Of a stretch of 64,000 nt of DNA, positions 12,018 to 23,649 are shown piece by piece. Under the pieces are notes generated by a model. The model worked only from the letters and a program-made list of their open reading frames with translations. It was not told the origin of the DNA and did no database searches. Both the position numbers and the translations under genes were made by a program. The stretch covers positions 62,001 to 126,000 of the forward strand of contig JABYQQ010000013.1 in the NCBI GenBank assembly GCA_022605405.1. The letters are read 5' to 3'. Numbering within the stretch: the stretch's first letter is position 1; the number at the start of each line of letters is the position of its first letter. The DNA is from Earliella scabrosa (lineage: Eukaryota; Basidiomycota; Agaricomycetes; Polyporales; Polyporaceae).

Positions 12018-12370
12018 ATTCAGAGAGCCCGCTGTACAACTGGGAGACGACAGTGGAGGTAGCGACTAGAGGGTCCTCCCGAGCAATTAGCAGGCATATA
12101 TCGGCAAACCCGAGTCACTCGAATTGCCTCGGTGACCTGCCTTGCCAGGCATCATGCTCTCCCATCTCAATTCCGATCTCGTTCGACTTTACGCCCTTCT
12201 ATCCACCGATCACAAGCAACTCCGTCGGAGCAGAGAGTATCAGTAACTGCGGCAAGCCAACTGTTTGCCAAATCCGCGATCTCGGGCAAGTGGATGTCCA
12301 TCCGAGACGGAGCGCCCGTCGAACAACCACTCTGCTCCGTCCGGCCGCCACCTCGCACTGGCTCGTTGCG
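12018..12370. promoter_or_regulatory. Divergent promoter TRP2 / SHQ1 with Gcn4/Cpc1-like site
   Basis: The 353 bp between start codons contains CGAGTCACTCG near 12111. Its minus strand reads TGACTC, the core bound by Gcn4/Cpc1-type bZIP activators of general amino-acid control. It lies about 95-100 bp before the TRP2 start, a typical distance. The hexamer alone is weak evidence, but the gene is a classic target. Confidence 0.4.
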
Positions 12371-14088
12371 ATGATAACCCCCCGCTTCTCCTGCTCGCAG
12401 ACGGACAGGTCTGTGATCGTCTCCATATACTGTCCTTCTGTCCGAGTGAGTCTTGATCCTGCTTGCCGCTGTAGTATCCTGGCTGAAAATTTCCGACTTG
12501 GAAGTAGGCGTCGGACGTCGAGATCAATGTGGACGAGACGCTGTTCAGCGTCCACATCAGCCCCTACTTTCTGCGCCTCAACTTCTCCCATCCGCTCGTT
12601 GAGGATGACGCCTCATCTGCGGTGTATGACCCGAGCACCGGATATCTGACTGTGACGCTTACCAAAGAGGTTCCCGGGCAGGACTTCAAAGACCTCGACC
12701 TGCTCGCAAAACTCTTGGCTCCACGACCAGCCCCATCCCAACCGGTGATAGAGGTGCTTGACTCGCAGGATGTCGCAGACGGTGATGAAGTGAATGAGCT
12801 CGTAGAACGGACGCAGGAGCTCACTCTAGACCAGGAAGAGATTCTGAAAGGTCGGCCCACACTGTGTTCCCGTAGTGCATCGCTCATGTGAAGTTGCAGC
12901 CGCTGAAAATGATTGGCAGCTGCCACAAACTGTGCCGGAGCCCCTGCCTGCGTTACAGACGAGTGTTGAGCGCCGATATGGATTTCTCGACATGCATTCT
13001 GGTTACTTCAGACATGTGGCGCACACCGAGAACGAGGTCAACGAGCTGGGCGTCGATGCGGAAACCTGTTCCCCGGAAGAGCGCCGCGCCAGACGCCTCA
13101 AACACGAGGACGAGAAATGGGACGAAGAACACTACATGTAAGCGTAAATTCTCCCGCCCATCCGCCTTCGTTCCGTGTAGGTCTCGTAAAGCTGAATTCC
13201 GTGTTACGTAGGGCGGACTACGCCGACGATGAATACATCCGCGAACTCATGGCCTGGCCTCACCCTCACGCAGCCCCGGCCGAAGCGTTCGAGTACACCG
13301 AGAAGGAAAACCTTGTAATGCTGCGCCTGCCCCGGAAAGAGTGTGCGCCCGTCCCAAACTCTACGCGCCGCCGACGTCGCTTCTGAACTTCCCCATCCCA
13401 GATCTCGCCACCCCCGCGCAGACGCACCAGCTCTACCTCACCTTACTCACGCTCCTATTCTCGTACGCGTACGAGACGCGCACAACGCTGCATGACCCAA
13501 CTCCGGAGAGCGCCTGGACGCTCGCCACTCTCACGCCCGCGTTCTCCGCGCTTGACCCGCCCCCGTATCACTCTACGCAGCCCCCAGCAGACGGGTCGTC
13601 GTTCACGGACGCGGAATTGGCCACCACGTTTGCCGCCTCCTACCGGCGCGCGCTGGCCTTCCCGCTCTACCGCTCGTTCGCGCTCGCGGAAGCGTGCCGG
13701 GCGGACGTCGCTCGCCTCCTTGCACGCGGCAAGAGAGTTGTGGCCCGATGCCTGCTGGAGGTCAAAGACATTTTGGATCACCACGAGGTGTATTACGTCT
13801 ACAGCAAGATATGGGCGGACGACTTCTGCGTCTGGGTGCTCGCATACGCGAGGTGAGCCTGTCACACTAGGTTCTGGCCGCAAGGGAGATAACCGAGCGT
13901 GTGGTGCTAGTGACGACGTGCTGAGGAGCTTGGCGGACGCTGTCCATGCCCTGCGGATGAAGAAGAGCATGATCGGGTGGGACCTCGAGGAGCTGGAGGC
14001 TCTGACGCGAGAGGCGGCCGCACGCAACTCAGATAGCGACGATGAATCGGAAGATGAGATTGAGCGGATGCTCCCTGCGCCCCTATAG
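12371..14088 (+). CDS. SHQ1: SHQ1, H/ACA snoRNP assembly chaperone
   Basis: Shq1 holds the pseudouridine synthase Cbf5/dyskerin before H/ACA RNP assembly. The first exon begins MITPRFSCSQTD, the hallmark start of the Shq1 CS-like domain, and continues with VDETLFSVHISPYFLRLNF and LVEDDASSA. After an acidic linker the Shq1-specific helical domain follows: RRYGFLDMHSGYF, ADDEYIRELMAWPHP, an RLPRKEYL junction made by an intron at about 13343-13401, then FSYAYETRTT, ESAWTLATLTP, FPLYRSFALAEAC and DILDHHEVYYVYSKIW. The C-terminal tail is acidic with repeated Asp-Ser. Six exons, all introns short. The joins keep frame and recreate known family blocks, which supports them. Confidence 0.9.
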
Positions 14089-17000
14089 GCCTTGAGGCAT
14101 AGGGTTTCGCCAGCCATACGGCCTGGCATTGTCATGGTATGATGAAACCTTTAGTCAATGACAATGGGTTGCACGCTGCATGATTCTCTAGCGGCTGATC
14201 TCCTGGCCCGTGCACCTCGGTATCTTTCCTGGCAGGAGTACTGAACGTTATACCTTGTATCGCGCATGAATCACATGAGGCTCGCCCCGAAGATGATACG
14301 TGGTACGGACAACGTCTTCCTTCTGAGAAATCGCGTTCTGAACAGACGTCTGCATTTCCAAGCATAGGCAGCACGGGGCGTTGGAGGATGGCTGTCGTCG
14401 CAACGAGCGCAGGCTGCTGATACCCCTGTGAGCCTCATCGAAAATTCGAGAACTGAAATCCGCCACTGACTGGGTACGTTTGGCTCGATGGGCACACAGG
14501 ACGATCAGCGCTGCCCAGTACTGTGTGATTCGCCACTGACCAACCAGATGGTGGCGCACGTCGGAAACCTGGACGTATTCAAAATGCATATATTGACACC
14601 ACGACGTGGGGACCATTGCACGCACAACAAGCCTAGAGCACAACGGACAATTCACCGCCTGGCCGTAAGGGAGTTATAGCACCGGCTTCTACATCGCTCA
14701 CCGCCCATGCACTGAAGCTTGAAGACCGAAGAAGCAGCTCATAGTAGCAACGCATGCTGCGCTGGAAGCAGCAGCGCAGTAACCCTCTGTAGAACGAAGA
14801 CAGGGCACGCGGCAGATCTCGCGCTTCTCCCGACCCGCCAGCCGCTTCGCCGCAGGATTCCAGTCCTCGTTCGCGGGCGAGTGACCACCCCACGCGCCCC
14901 GGGGGAAGCGCGTCCCCCGCCGAGATCCCCTCCCCCGGATAGGTGTGGCTGAGATCGAGCTCGCTGCTCGAGACCGGGGACAGAGGCCGGGAACGTCGAC
15001 GGTTGTGCGAAGATGCGAGCGCGAGACCACATCGTCGGGGATTGATTGTGCGGGCGATTGGCTTTGGACTGCCCGAGAACCGTTCCAACCTCGCGTCTAC
15101 GGGGTGTCATGTCTTGTATTCCTGTTTCAGGATGGGTGGGCAACCTCGCGGGCGTTGTGGGTCACGCGTTCCGGGTCGGATGGCCGTACCCAGTGCCAAA
15201 CGGCTGATTGACGTCCTGTTTAGGATGGATTGGCACACAGGCATGGGCGGGCAGACGTTTCGTCAAGAAGCTACTTCGGCAACATTGTATTGTCTGTCTC
15301 GATGGAAGATGCGAGATGCGGCCGCCGTGGAAGAACGCATTGGTTCGCCCAGTATGAAGCCGCTGCTGCGAAAGTATCAAACAGTGGGTAGACCGAGTGC
15401 GGACCATCCGTCACCGTCACGCTGCCACCGGTGGGAGCCCAGTATAGGTCATGTTTGTGCACATTCCTGATCTGTCTCGTCGGAAGCAGGTCGTGATCTC
15501 CCCGTGGACTTGTAGATCCAGACCGGTGAGTGGGCTGCTGTGTCTGTTGCGCAAACGCTCGTCAGTACGTAGATCGACCACATGAACGTGAACTCTGAAT
15601 GGGCCAGGATATGCATTTGCATCCGTTGAATACCATGCAGATGATGGGGATAAGCCGCTGCTGCGGCACGCGGCATAGAACACCACAACAAAGTTCAGGA
15701 TGACTGATACTCTGTGCCACGAGACGCCATGCATCGATCTGGAAGACAAGAAGCGGATTTAACAAACCCCCTCCACTGGGTCCCCGAGAAGCGTGCGCGT
15801 TCGGGCCCGCCATGCCGTAAGATAGCGACGCGGCGGGAAGTGTTGACTCAATACGGCCTCAGGAGGCGGTCATCTGCTTCGACGCGGACACCAAGAGTCG
15901 CAGAAAATGGGACTGCAACCAGGATGTCCGTCGTGGTCGGATCTTGTGTATTGCTATTGGGCGGTCATGACCTACCATCGTAGCCTTCTTTACTGTGGAT
16001 TCCTCGGAAGATGGTAGGAGATGGCGCGGATTCGGAAGAAGCGTGCTGCGGCTGTCATGTCGTGAGTCCTGGATGGGCATAAAACACCGGCGGGTGTGTG
16101 TCTCAGCCATCTACCACGCACGGCCTCAATAGAACGCTTCCGAGGCGCACCCATACGCGCCGCAAAAGACTCAATATCGGAAAGGGTTGCACAGTACATA
16201 CTCGAGCAAGTACGTGTATTCTATTCATGCTGTTTGATTCGAGATGTCAGCCCTCGGGCCGTAACAACGACGTACACATGCTCACCTTCGGGCTGCGCGT
16301 TCGCCGAGGCGACATCTGTTCAAGTCACGGATCACCAACAGCACCATGTTGTTCCGCGCTGGCGTACATAGTTCTGGCTGCTCAGAGTGTCAGTATCCTC
16401 GACGCCACCAACAACCTTGTGACTGCCCGAAACAAGTTCGCTCTACCATGGAGGTAGTGGATGCCATACTTATGCCATATGGGCGCGCAGGGCCGGCGGT
16501 CCGCTTTCTCACCACCCACATCACTCCATGCGATTCATCTCGCTATCACCCATCTCGCCATCTCATCGACATCGCGCGCTCGTCCATCTCCATCTCGCCT
16601 TGCGTGACATGTGGCTTCGGTACCGAGGGTGGCATGGGAGTTTGCAGGCCGCCTCGGCGTCCCAAGCAGCCAAGTGCGAACTTTGTTTCTTTTCTTGTTC
16701 TTGCCCCACCCGCATCACAATCGAGAAGCGAGAGGGTGACACGTTCGGAATGGGGGTTTGGAGCGACACGGTCGAGAAGATTACGCACGATTGCGCCTCT
16801 CTACGCCCGGAGAAGCGGATGATCGTCTCAACCGGGGCTGCGAAGAAATCCATTAGCAATCCAGAGCGCTGCCAGGTCTGAACAGGCAAGTACAAGCAGG
16901 TAGGAATTGGGTAGCGCTAGCAGCCACTAGTGACGACCACAACGCGCCTGCAGCATTCTCGGAGGTAGAGCGCATCGAATGATCGTCAACAACATCACAG

Positions 17001-18976
17001 CAGCCTCGGGGGGACCACGCGGCATGGTTCTCTGCATCGGAGACGTACGATTTATGCCAACAGACCCGCGCCGGTCCGTGGCACTGGCGACTGCACCTTG
17101 TCAGTGGGCCATGGCGACGGGGGTCGCTCCATTTGACCACCGCCGCCATGCTGTCACCGCTGACGGTCTGTCTTCCTCAGCACCCGCTCAAGAACCCTAC
17201 AAGCTGGGATCCGAGTCAACCGTGCATCGACGCCCGCCCGCACCAATGCTCGCTGCATCTAAGCCCTTTTTTGACCTTTTGACAACGCCGAATTGTCTGA
17301 CAGTGCATCCATGGTCTGGCGTTGACCTCCAGAGTCGGAGACATCGCCGTCGTCGCCATCGTCGGCCGCTGAGATCAGATGGGGAGCGGGAGGGAGCGGG
17401 CACGAACCCCGTCGACGTCGGCATGTACGGAGGGCGCGGCAACTATCCACCCTCAGGCCTCAGGCCTCAGGCCTCAGTGGCATCACCGTGCATCATGTCG
17501 CCGTGCCGCCCGATATCGATCGCGATCGCGAGGGAGACCCGCACGAGCGGAAGGTTTCCGCGAACCGCGAGCGAACGCCACCCTCCGCCCAAACGTGGTT
17601 AGCTCCGGCAGCACGCGCCCCACCGCGCCCCATCCCCAGAACGCGTGCGTGAGCCACCTACGCACAGTGGCACTAGCACAACTTAGTGCTTCATGTATCG
17701 CGTCCGCTGGAGCTGCTGGCGAGCTATCGAGCCTTCGAAGCGTCTTGGGCCGCGGGTTCGCGTTCGCGGGGGAGAAACGTGCAGAGAGGGAAGACAAGAA
17801 ACACCGACACGTTCCCGAGCCCGCGACGCGCGACGACGACGAACAGACGCGAGAAGCCCCACGCGGCGGTCGGATGAGAAGGGCCCATGGCTTCGTTGGG
17901 AAGCGCGACTGCCGGAAATTTGCCAACCGAGAACGCGTCGCCGCTGAAGCCAGCGCAGCGCGGCGCGGTCCAGAATCCGGACTCCGGAGTGCTTCTCCTG
18001 CGCGCAGATAGTTGAGGAAGGACTTATGGCAGCATATTGATGGTCGTCGTCACACACGAAGCACACACCGCAGCTCCGGTCTCGGGCGGGGAGGCGTGAT
18101 GGGCAGAATACGTCCGTCGTCGACCTCGTCGTCGGCGTCCGTCTTCGTCTTCGGAACGCGTATCCTGGCATCCGACTCATGACGGGCGACGGACTGTGGC
18201 ATTCCGGAGAGGAAGATCTATTATGCCACTGATGAAGAAGGAAGGCGGGAAACGTAAGGAATAAGTTATCTGAGGCAAATGGGTCCGTGTGCTGCTATAT
18301 GATACATGTTGCGGTGGGGGCATTGCGCTACGTACATTCATACACGCTCGCGAGAATTAGGGTGCGATCGATAGTCTACGAGGATGGACAGATGAATGAC
18401 CCACGCCCGCGCCACGAATGCATGCGTGCATGGAACCCGAAGTAGGGTGGTAGTGGCCGCGCGCGCGGGGGCAGTGGGTCGGAGGGGGATGATGCGATGG
18501 GAACTGGGAAGGAAGTAGGCAGCGAGGCATTCGAGGAAAGCGAATAGAGGTATTACTATCGACAGGTGCGAGCTATTATGGTATCGCGGATGCAAATATG
18601 TGCAGGATCGACGTGTGCGTGTCAGGAAGAGGCGAACGAAGCGGATGTGCAAGAATCGGACGTGTACTGTGATGCGGATGAGACCAGACCGGCTATGCGA
18701 GGAAAACGACGTAAACGATAACATGATAGAAAAGCGAATAGAATGAAAGCGACTCGATGAGCGGAGGGTACGCACTAGAACGCGATCGAAAACGGAAACC
18801 CGAGTTGGCGACCGAGCTCGGGTACAGAACAGGGCGCCATGTTCCAAAGACGAAGAGAGGCGCAGAACCTAGGTGTGTGCGCGCGCTCTCGAAGCGACAG
18901 GAGATGTGGAAGGCCTAGCGGGGATGTGCGAGGCGTAGCGGGGAAGAGGAAGACGTAGGAGTCGCGCGGCGAATTG
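14089..18976. other. 4.9 kb stretch without a supportable gene
   Basis: This is the longest gene-free stretch in the window. Many open frames exist, mainly in the GC-rich part around 17.3-18.0 kb, but they overlap on both strands, look compositionally driven and match no family. Downstream parts near 18.2-18.9 kb may be the 3' UTR of the arrestin-like gene. A heptamer tandem repeat lies at 17451. I cannot exclude a non-coding RNA, a rapidly evolving small-protein gene or worn transposon remains. Confidence 0.4.
17451..17477 (+). repeat. Heptamer tandem repeat
   Basis: Three perfect copies of CCTCAGG followed by a partial CCTCAG make a 27 bp tandem array. Each unit also forms the near-palindrome AGGCCT across its junction. 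It sits in the GC-rich part of the gene-free stretch. The copy number is likely to vary between strains. No function is evident. Confidence 0.9.
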
Positions 18977-21196
18977 CTACCCACCGGTGCGCTTGCGCGT
19001 GATGCCCCACAGACCGAGCATACTTGCGCTGCTCCGCCTGGACTGCTGCTCAATGCGAGCGAGCTCCTTCTCCCACGCGCGCACCTCGGCGGTCTCGAGC
19101 CCCAGTTGCAGCCCGAGACCACTGTTCCTCGACCTGTCTTTTTTCTGCTGTTCGTCCTCCCTCTCCACGTCCCCAACTTCTCCTTCCCTCTTCCCATCCC
19201 CTTCGCGCGCGCGCGACTTCCCCCGGACCTTATCCACCGCGTTCAGCATGCTCTCACCCAGACCAGACTCCCTGAACTTCCCCTTCGACAAGGAGTGACT
19301 ATGTGAGCTCGCCGCGCTCGAGCGAGAGTCATGGCTGGAGGTGGAAGGTTCGCAATATTCCGGGTCCGAGCGCCGCCCAGCTTCCGCGGCGGCGGCGAAA
19401 GTCAAGTTCGCTTTGTCGGAAGGTCCAGCAGAGGTGTGCGGTCTTCGCGGGGTCTTCCGGCGCGGCCTGCTACTCATCCCCGATGACGACTTGCGATGCT
19501 CGCCGCTTTCGCTCGACTGTGCAGGCGTCTGTGGCGGGGAAGGCAACCCGTGCGTACCAGATTTCCCATGAGCACCGTCCGCACTAGGACCGTCTTCGCC
19601 GCGTCTTCTCCATGGACTCTTTGACTTGCTTCGCTGCGCCAGCTCCTTCTGCTCCGCCCATTTCTCCATAGCAACCCTCCGGTCGGTTTCGTTTGTCGGA
19701 ACAACCGTAATCTCTTTGGGCTCGAGTTCGAGGGTGTCCGCGCCTCCCGGACCCATGATGACGATTCTGGTCCGAAGGTAGAAACGCACCGTAGCAAACT
19801 CGCTGTGCATGGTCTCTCCAATTGCCCACCGCGATGTTCCCCGAGCCTCTGGCCACTGGAGCGTGACTGCCTTCATCCAGAGGCCTGAAGAGTCGCATGT
19901 GAAAGAGTTGACTTCAGTCGAGACAAGGGTAACAGTGAACGTTTTGGGAGGCATGTCGGAAGAGGATAGTGGCGGGACGCGAGGTGAGACGGACAGAGAG
20001 GACGAAGGAGATGGAGGGGGTCGACCAGGTGAAGGTGCACGAGGTATGGGAATGGGTGAAGAAGATCCATTAGAGCTCGATGGAGAGAGCAGAGGAGAGG
20101 TAGACGAATTGCTGATGTTGCTTGCCACTGAATCGAAGGTGGTCTGACTTGGACTCAAATGAGGCCCATATGGGGACTGCAGCTGAGACCCGGAAGCTAG
20201 GTAGCCTGAGGTGAACTGACCAGTAGTCGGGGTGCGGGCATCGTCGTCTGAATACGAGGATGAGGGAGTGGGGGCAGCGGGGGAGAAGACGGTCGTGGGG
20301 GAAGCAGAAGCCGCCATAGCGTGATTTATGCCGGCAGTGACCAAGGGTGTCGGAGTAGCAGGAGCGTGATGGAGTTCAATCCGTCGCTCAACCGATACTG
20401 TTGCGCTTCGGATGGTGACACCAGAATCCTGTGGCTGGAGGAAGAGGGTCGTATATATGATGTCAGAGGGTCCTACCGGAAGTGTAGGAGCAGAGAGATT
20501 GTAGCGGACAACCGGTGCGCGGGCCTTGCTTGTTTGACGGTGGAGTGCGTGGGGAGACAGGGACGGGGAAGCCGGGATTGAGGGCGGGAGGTCATAACGT
20601 ACGAGGGCGAGATCGTAATAGCGGACGATGCGGGAGCCGACGCTTGGGAAGGGTACATGGTCGAGGACTTGCGAGCGAAATGAAGGACGCGGGTGAGAAG
20701 ATTGGATTACGAGGAATGTGGCAGATGGCAGATGGGGGCGGCAAGCGAGACATAGAATGTGATGACTTACTCGCTTCTAAACGCCAGAAGACGCGGTAAT
20801 CTTGGTAGTTTGCGGTGCTGAACCCGGGAATGCGTTTTGGGAGAGTGATCTTGAACGGGAACTCGAGCTCGCCTACGTCGGCGTAGTCTTTGTCTGGGGG
20901 CTTGACCCAGAGGACGTCGGTGTGGTCTACGACAAGAGTGGAGCGAAAGGAGCGGGTGCGGGTGAGGCGCGACTGGTAGCAGCGAACGGAGACGGAAAGG
21001 GACTTTGCAGGGATTGGCCGGCCGTCCTCGTCGAACCTTGTGCGGACCACTGTGGGGGGTGAGGGCGGGACGGGAGGAGGGGGGAGGAGGACATACCGCC
21101 TTCGACGCGGACGGGGGTGAGGCCGAGGTAGCCCTGGTGGGGAAAGAAGCGGCTCCCGGAGTTGCCCCGTGTGGTGGAGACGACGAGGTGGACCAT
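18977..21196 (-). CDS. Arrestin-like N-domain protein
   Basis: The N-terminal exon MVHLVVSTTRGNSG is followed, after introns, by RPIPAKSLSVSVRCYQSR, VDHTDVLWVKPPD and ELEFPFKITLPKRIPG, ending in YQDYRVFWRLEA. This is the fungal arrestin N-domain pattern: a beta-sandwich, a PxxTxxFxFxIxLP-type strand and a YRVxWRLEA strand. The second lobe contains FTVTLVSTEVNSFTC and later strands up to TVVPTNETDRR. A long low-complexity Ser/Pro/Arg tail follows, with repeated acidic-basic runs, ending in RKRTGG. In yeasts such proteins (ARTs) bring Rsp5 ubiquitin ligase to plasma-membrane transporters, but I see no clear PPxY motif in the parts read, so that role is inference. Start at 21196 chosen as the first ATG in frame with the first arrestin strand. 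Several introns. Confidence 0.7.
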
Positions 21197-21487
21197 GGGG
21201 AGGCGGGAGGAGGACGAGAAGAGGCCGGGGTCGATATAAGTAGGCGAACATTGGGTGATCCTACCAACATCCCATCGAAGCCAAAGAATAGAATTCCGAG
21301 GCTCCCTCTTCGTTTCCCCATTATTTAATTATTTCCCCGATCACTGCCCAATCCGGCAGGCTTCCATCCGACCCTTCTCGAGGCCAACTCGCCGCGCTAC
21401 CGCAGACGCCCGTCCCGAGTCTCTCTCCATCACCCGCCACGACGCTTCAGCCCCGCCAGCCTCGGCCGCCCGCTCCGTCCGCCCGCC
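21197..21487. promoter_or_regulatory. Divergent promoter, arrestin-like / SLC35F6-like
   Basis: About 290 bp lies between the two start codons. The sequence next to the carrier gene is rich in C and T on its sense strand (e.g. around 21420-21480), typical of fungal core promoters. No specific factor site was recognised. Confidence 0.4.
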
Positions 21488-23649
21488 ATGTCCCCCAAGT
21501 TCTATGTGCCCATCCTCATCGCGGGGATGATCATCACCGTCTGTGCTCGCTCTTCTCCTCCCCTCTCGTCGTGCTCACTCTCCCCAGGGCTCCAGCAACT
21601 CGCTATGGAGCAAGTGGCAGGTGCGTGTCGCGCATATAGTCACCCTATTCCGCCCTCTCACTCACCGCGGCGCAGGACATGCAATGTGTAGAGAACTGCG
21701 ACGATCCCAACCCGGCCAAGCGTGTCCTGTACGAGCAGCCTGTGTGGCAGACCTTGCAGATGTTCCGTGCGTGTCCGCTATCTCGCGTGCACCCACGTCG
21801 CTAACCTCCAGTCACCCTCCGCGCCAGTCGGAGAGATGCTATGTATGTCCATGCCCTCGACTCCTCCATTCTTCTCTCGCCATCGCGCCTGAACACGTTT
21901 CTCTCCTCAGGCTTCCTTCCTGTCGTCTACTCCTGGGTACGCGCCAAGCAACAATCCCGGCCGCTTCGCCTTCCGTCCGATTCCGAAGAGGAACCTGCCA
22001 CCGGTCCAAAGGTTGTAGTACCCCAGGCGCAACTTGATGGTTGGAAGGTCCTCCTTTTGTGGTTTCCTGCCGCTTGTGATCTTACCGCTACTACGGTCCG
22101 TCGCTTATATTTCTTCGTCACCTTCGCAAGGTGCACGTCCTGACTGTCCAATTTGCCTCTTTCGTCACAATGCGGCTATACAGTTGATGAATGTCGGCCT
22201 CATCTACACCCCGGTTTCGATCTATCAGATGACCCGGGGCGCTCTCGTCCTCTTCGTCGGTGTTCTATCCGTCATCTTCCTGCGCAGACGGCTTTGGCTT
22301 TACCAGTTGAGTTTCTCTCCGCCTCCCACCCATTCGACTTGATTCGGCACATTTTCATTCTCATCATACGCTCGTGTGGACGACACGCTCACTTTTGTTC
22401 CAAAGATGGATATCCCTTATCACCGTAATGGCAGGTGTATCCCTCGTCGGCCTTAGCGGCTCTATGATCAAGGACGCCGTGAAAGAACCTAGCGCAAATG
22501 GCTTCGATGACATCCCGACTCCCGAACCCGTTGAGGAGCCAGAAGTCACCAAAGTCCTAGTTGGCAAGTTCAACCTTACTATACCGTCCCCTTTGATATG
22601 ATCTGACCCCGCTTCGCAGGCGTGTTCTTCATTCTGTTTGCTCAGATATTGTGCGTTCATCCTGTCCATTATCACATAACCCGTTCCTCATGACAGATCA
22701 TACGCGCTTCGAACCATTCGTTCAAAATGAATCTTCCTCCGCGGTACGCGCTTGCCTGTGATGGTCGGCTGAACTCAGCACGGCCGCCCAGTTCGTTGTC
22801 GAAGGTTGGTATCTCCCTACCTCGTACCACCTGATGTACGCCTCTGACCATCTTTGATCACTACCCGCGCGGTATATTTAGAGAAGATCATGGGTCGCTA
22901 CTCGGTCGCACCACTGGTCGCTGTCGGATATGAAGGTCTCTTCGGCACGCTCAGCATCATACTCGCGATGCCTCTTCTCGCGCGCTACGCGTCTGTTTCA
23001 CCCTTTTTCGACCTACCTCGTGGGTGGCACCAGATGATCGACACGCCCTCGGTCCTGTACTCCGGCATTGTCATTGCGTTCTCAATCGCTCTGTTCAACT
23101 TTTTCGGCCTTAGTGTCACCCGTCATGTCAGTGCCACGGCTCGTAGCCTGACGGACACGTGCCGGACTCTCAGCATCTGGCTGGTCAGTTTGGGCCTTGG
23201 CTGGGAAGTGCTCATGTGGCCCATCTCACTATTGCAAGTCGCCGGTTTCGGACTGCTTGTGTGAGTTTCTAACGTACTCGTGATGACCTTGCTCGGGATG
23301 CTTACTGATAGCGATGGGCGCTGTTGCACAGATACGGCACGGTGAGTTTACACTCGCGCCCAACACCTTGTCGGACCCACAGGCCGCTGACATTCTCCCA
23401 CAGTTCCTCTTTAACCACCTTGTTACTCCCCCGCGCTTCCTTCGTCCCACGTCCGAACGGGCCGCCACGGCGCCGACAGAAGATGAAGGCGAGACGCAGG
23501 CCCTGCTTGCCGAGGAGGCGCTTGAGGACACTGCCGCTCTTCCTTCGGAGTTGGGCCGTAGCGGCTTCGATGTCGTACCTCCGGAGGAACATGCGACTCA
23601 CGCGCATGGACTCGGGACACAGGCCGCTGAGAGCCAGGCCAGGGCTTGA
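21488..23649 (+). CDS. SLC35F6: SLC35F6-type multi-span carrier
   Basis: About ten membrane segments in the drug/metabolite transporter fold. Family marks in order: FYVPILIAGMIITGSSNSLW with a following KWQDMQC segment, MFLGEML, ACDLTATTLMNVGLIYTP, SIYQMTRGALVLFVGVLSV, FLRRRLWLYQW, AQFVVEEKIM, PLVAVGYEGLFG, and FNFFGLSVTRHVSATARSL. These line up with animal SLC35F6, a lysosomal or mitochondrial-associated protein whose cargo is not settled. The tail is acidic and soluble. Gene structure is unusual: more than ten exons, a 15-nt micro-exon (about 21827-21841) and one GC-AG intron (22564-22619). All joins keep frame and rebuild conserved blocks. Confidence 0.85.

Noticed and set aside
14943..15470. 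175-codon plus-strand frame
   Set aside because: No homology signal, no believable start context, and several competing frames on the other strand.
17379..18011. Overlapping 150-210 codon frames on both strands near 17.4-18.0 kb
   Set aside because: The segment is very GC-rich, which lowers stop frequency in all frames. The products are Arg/Ala/Ser-rich without conserved motifs or splice logic.
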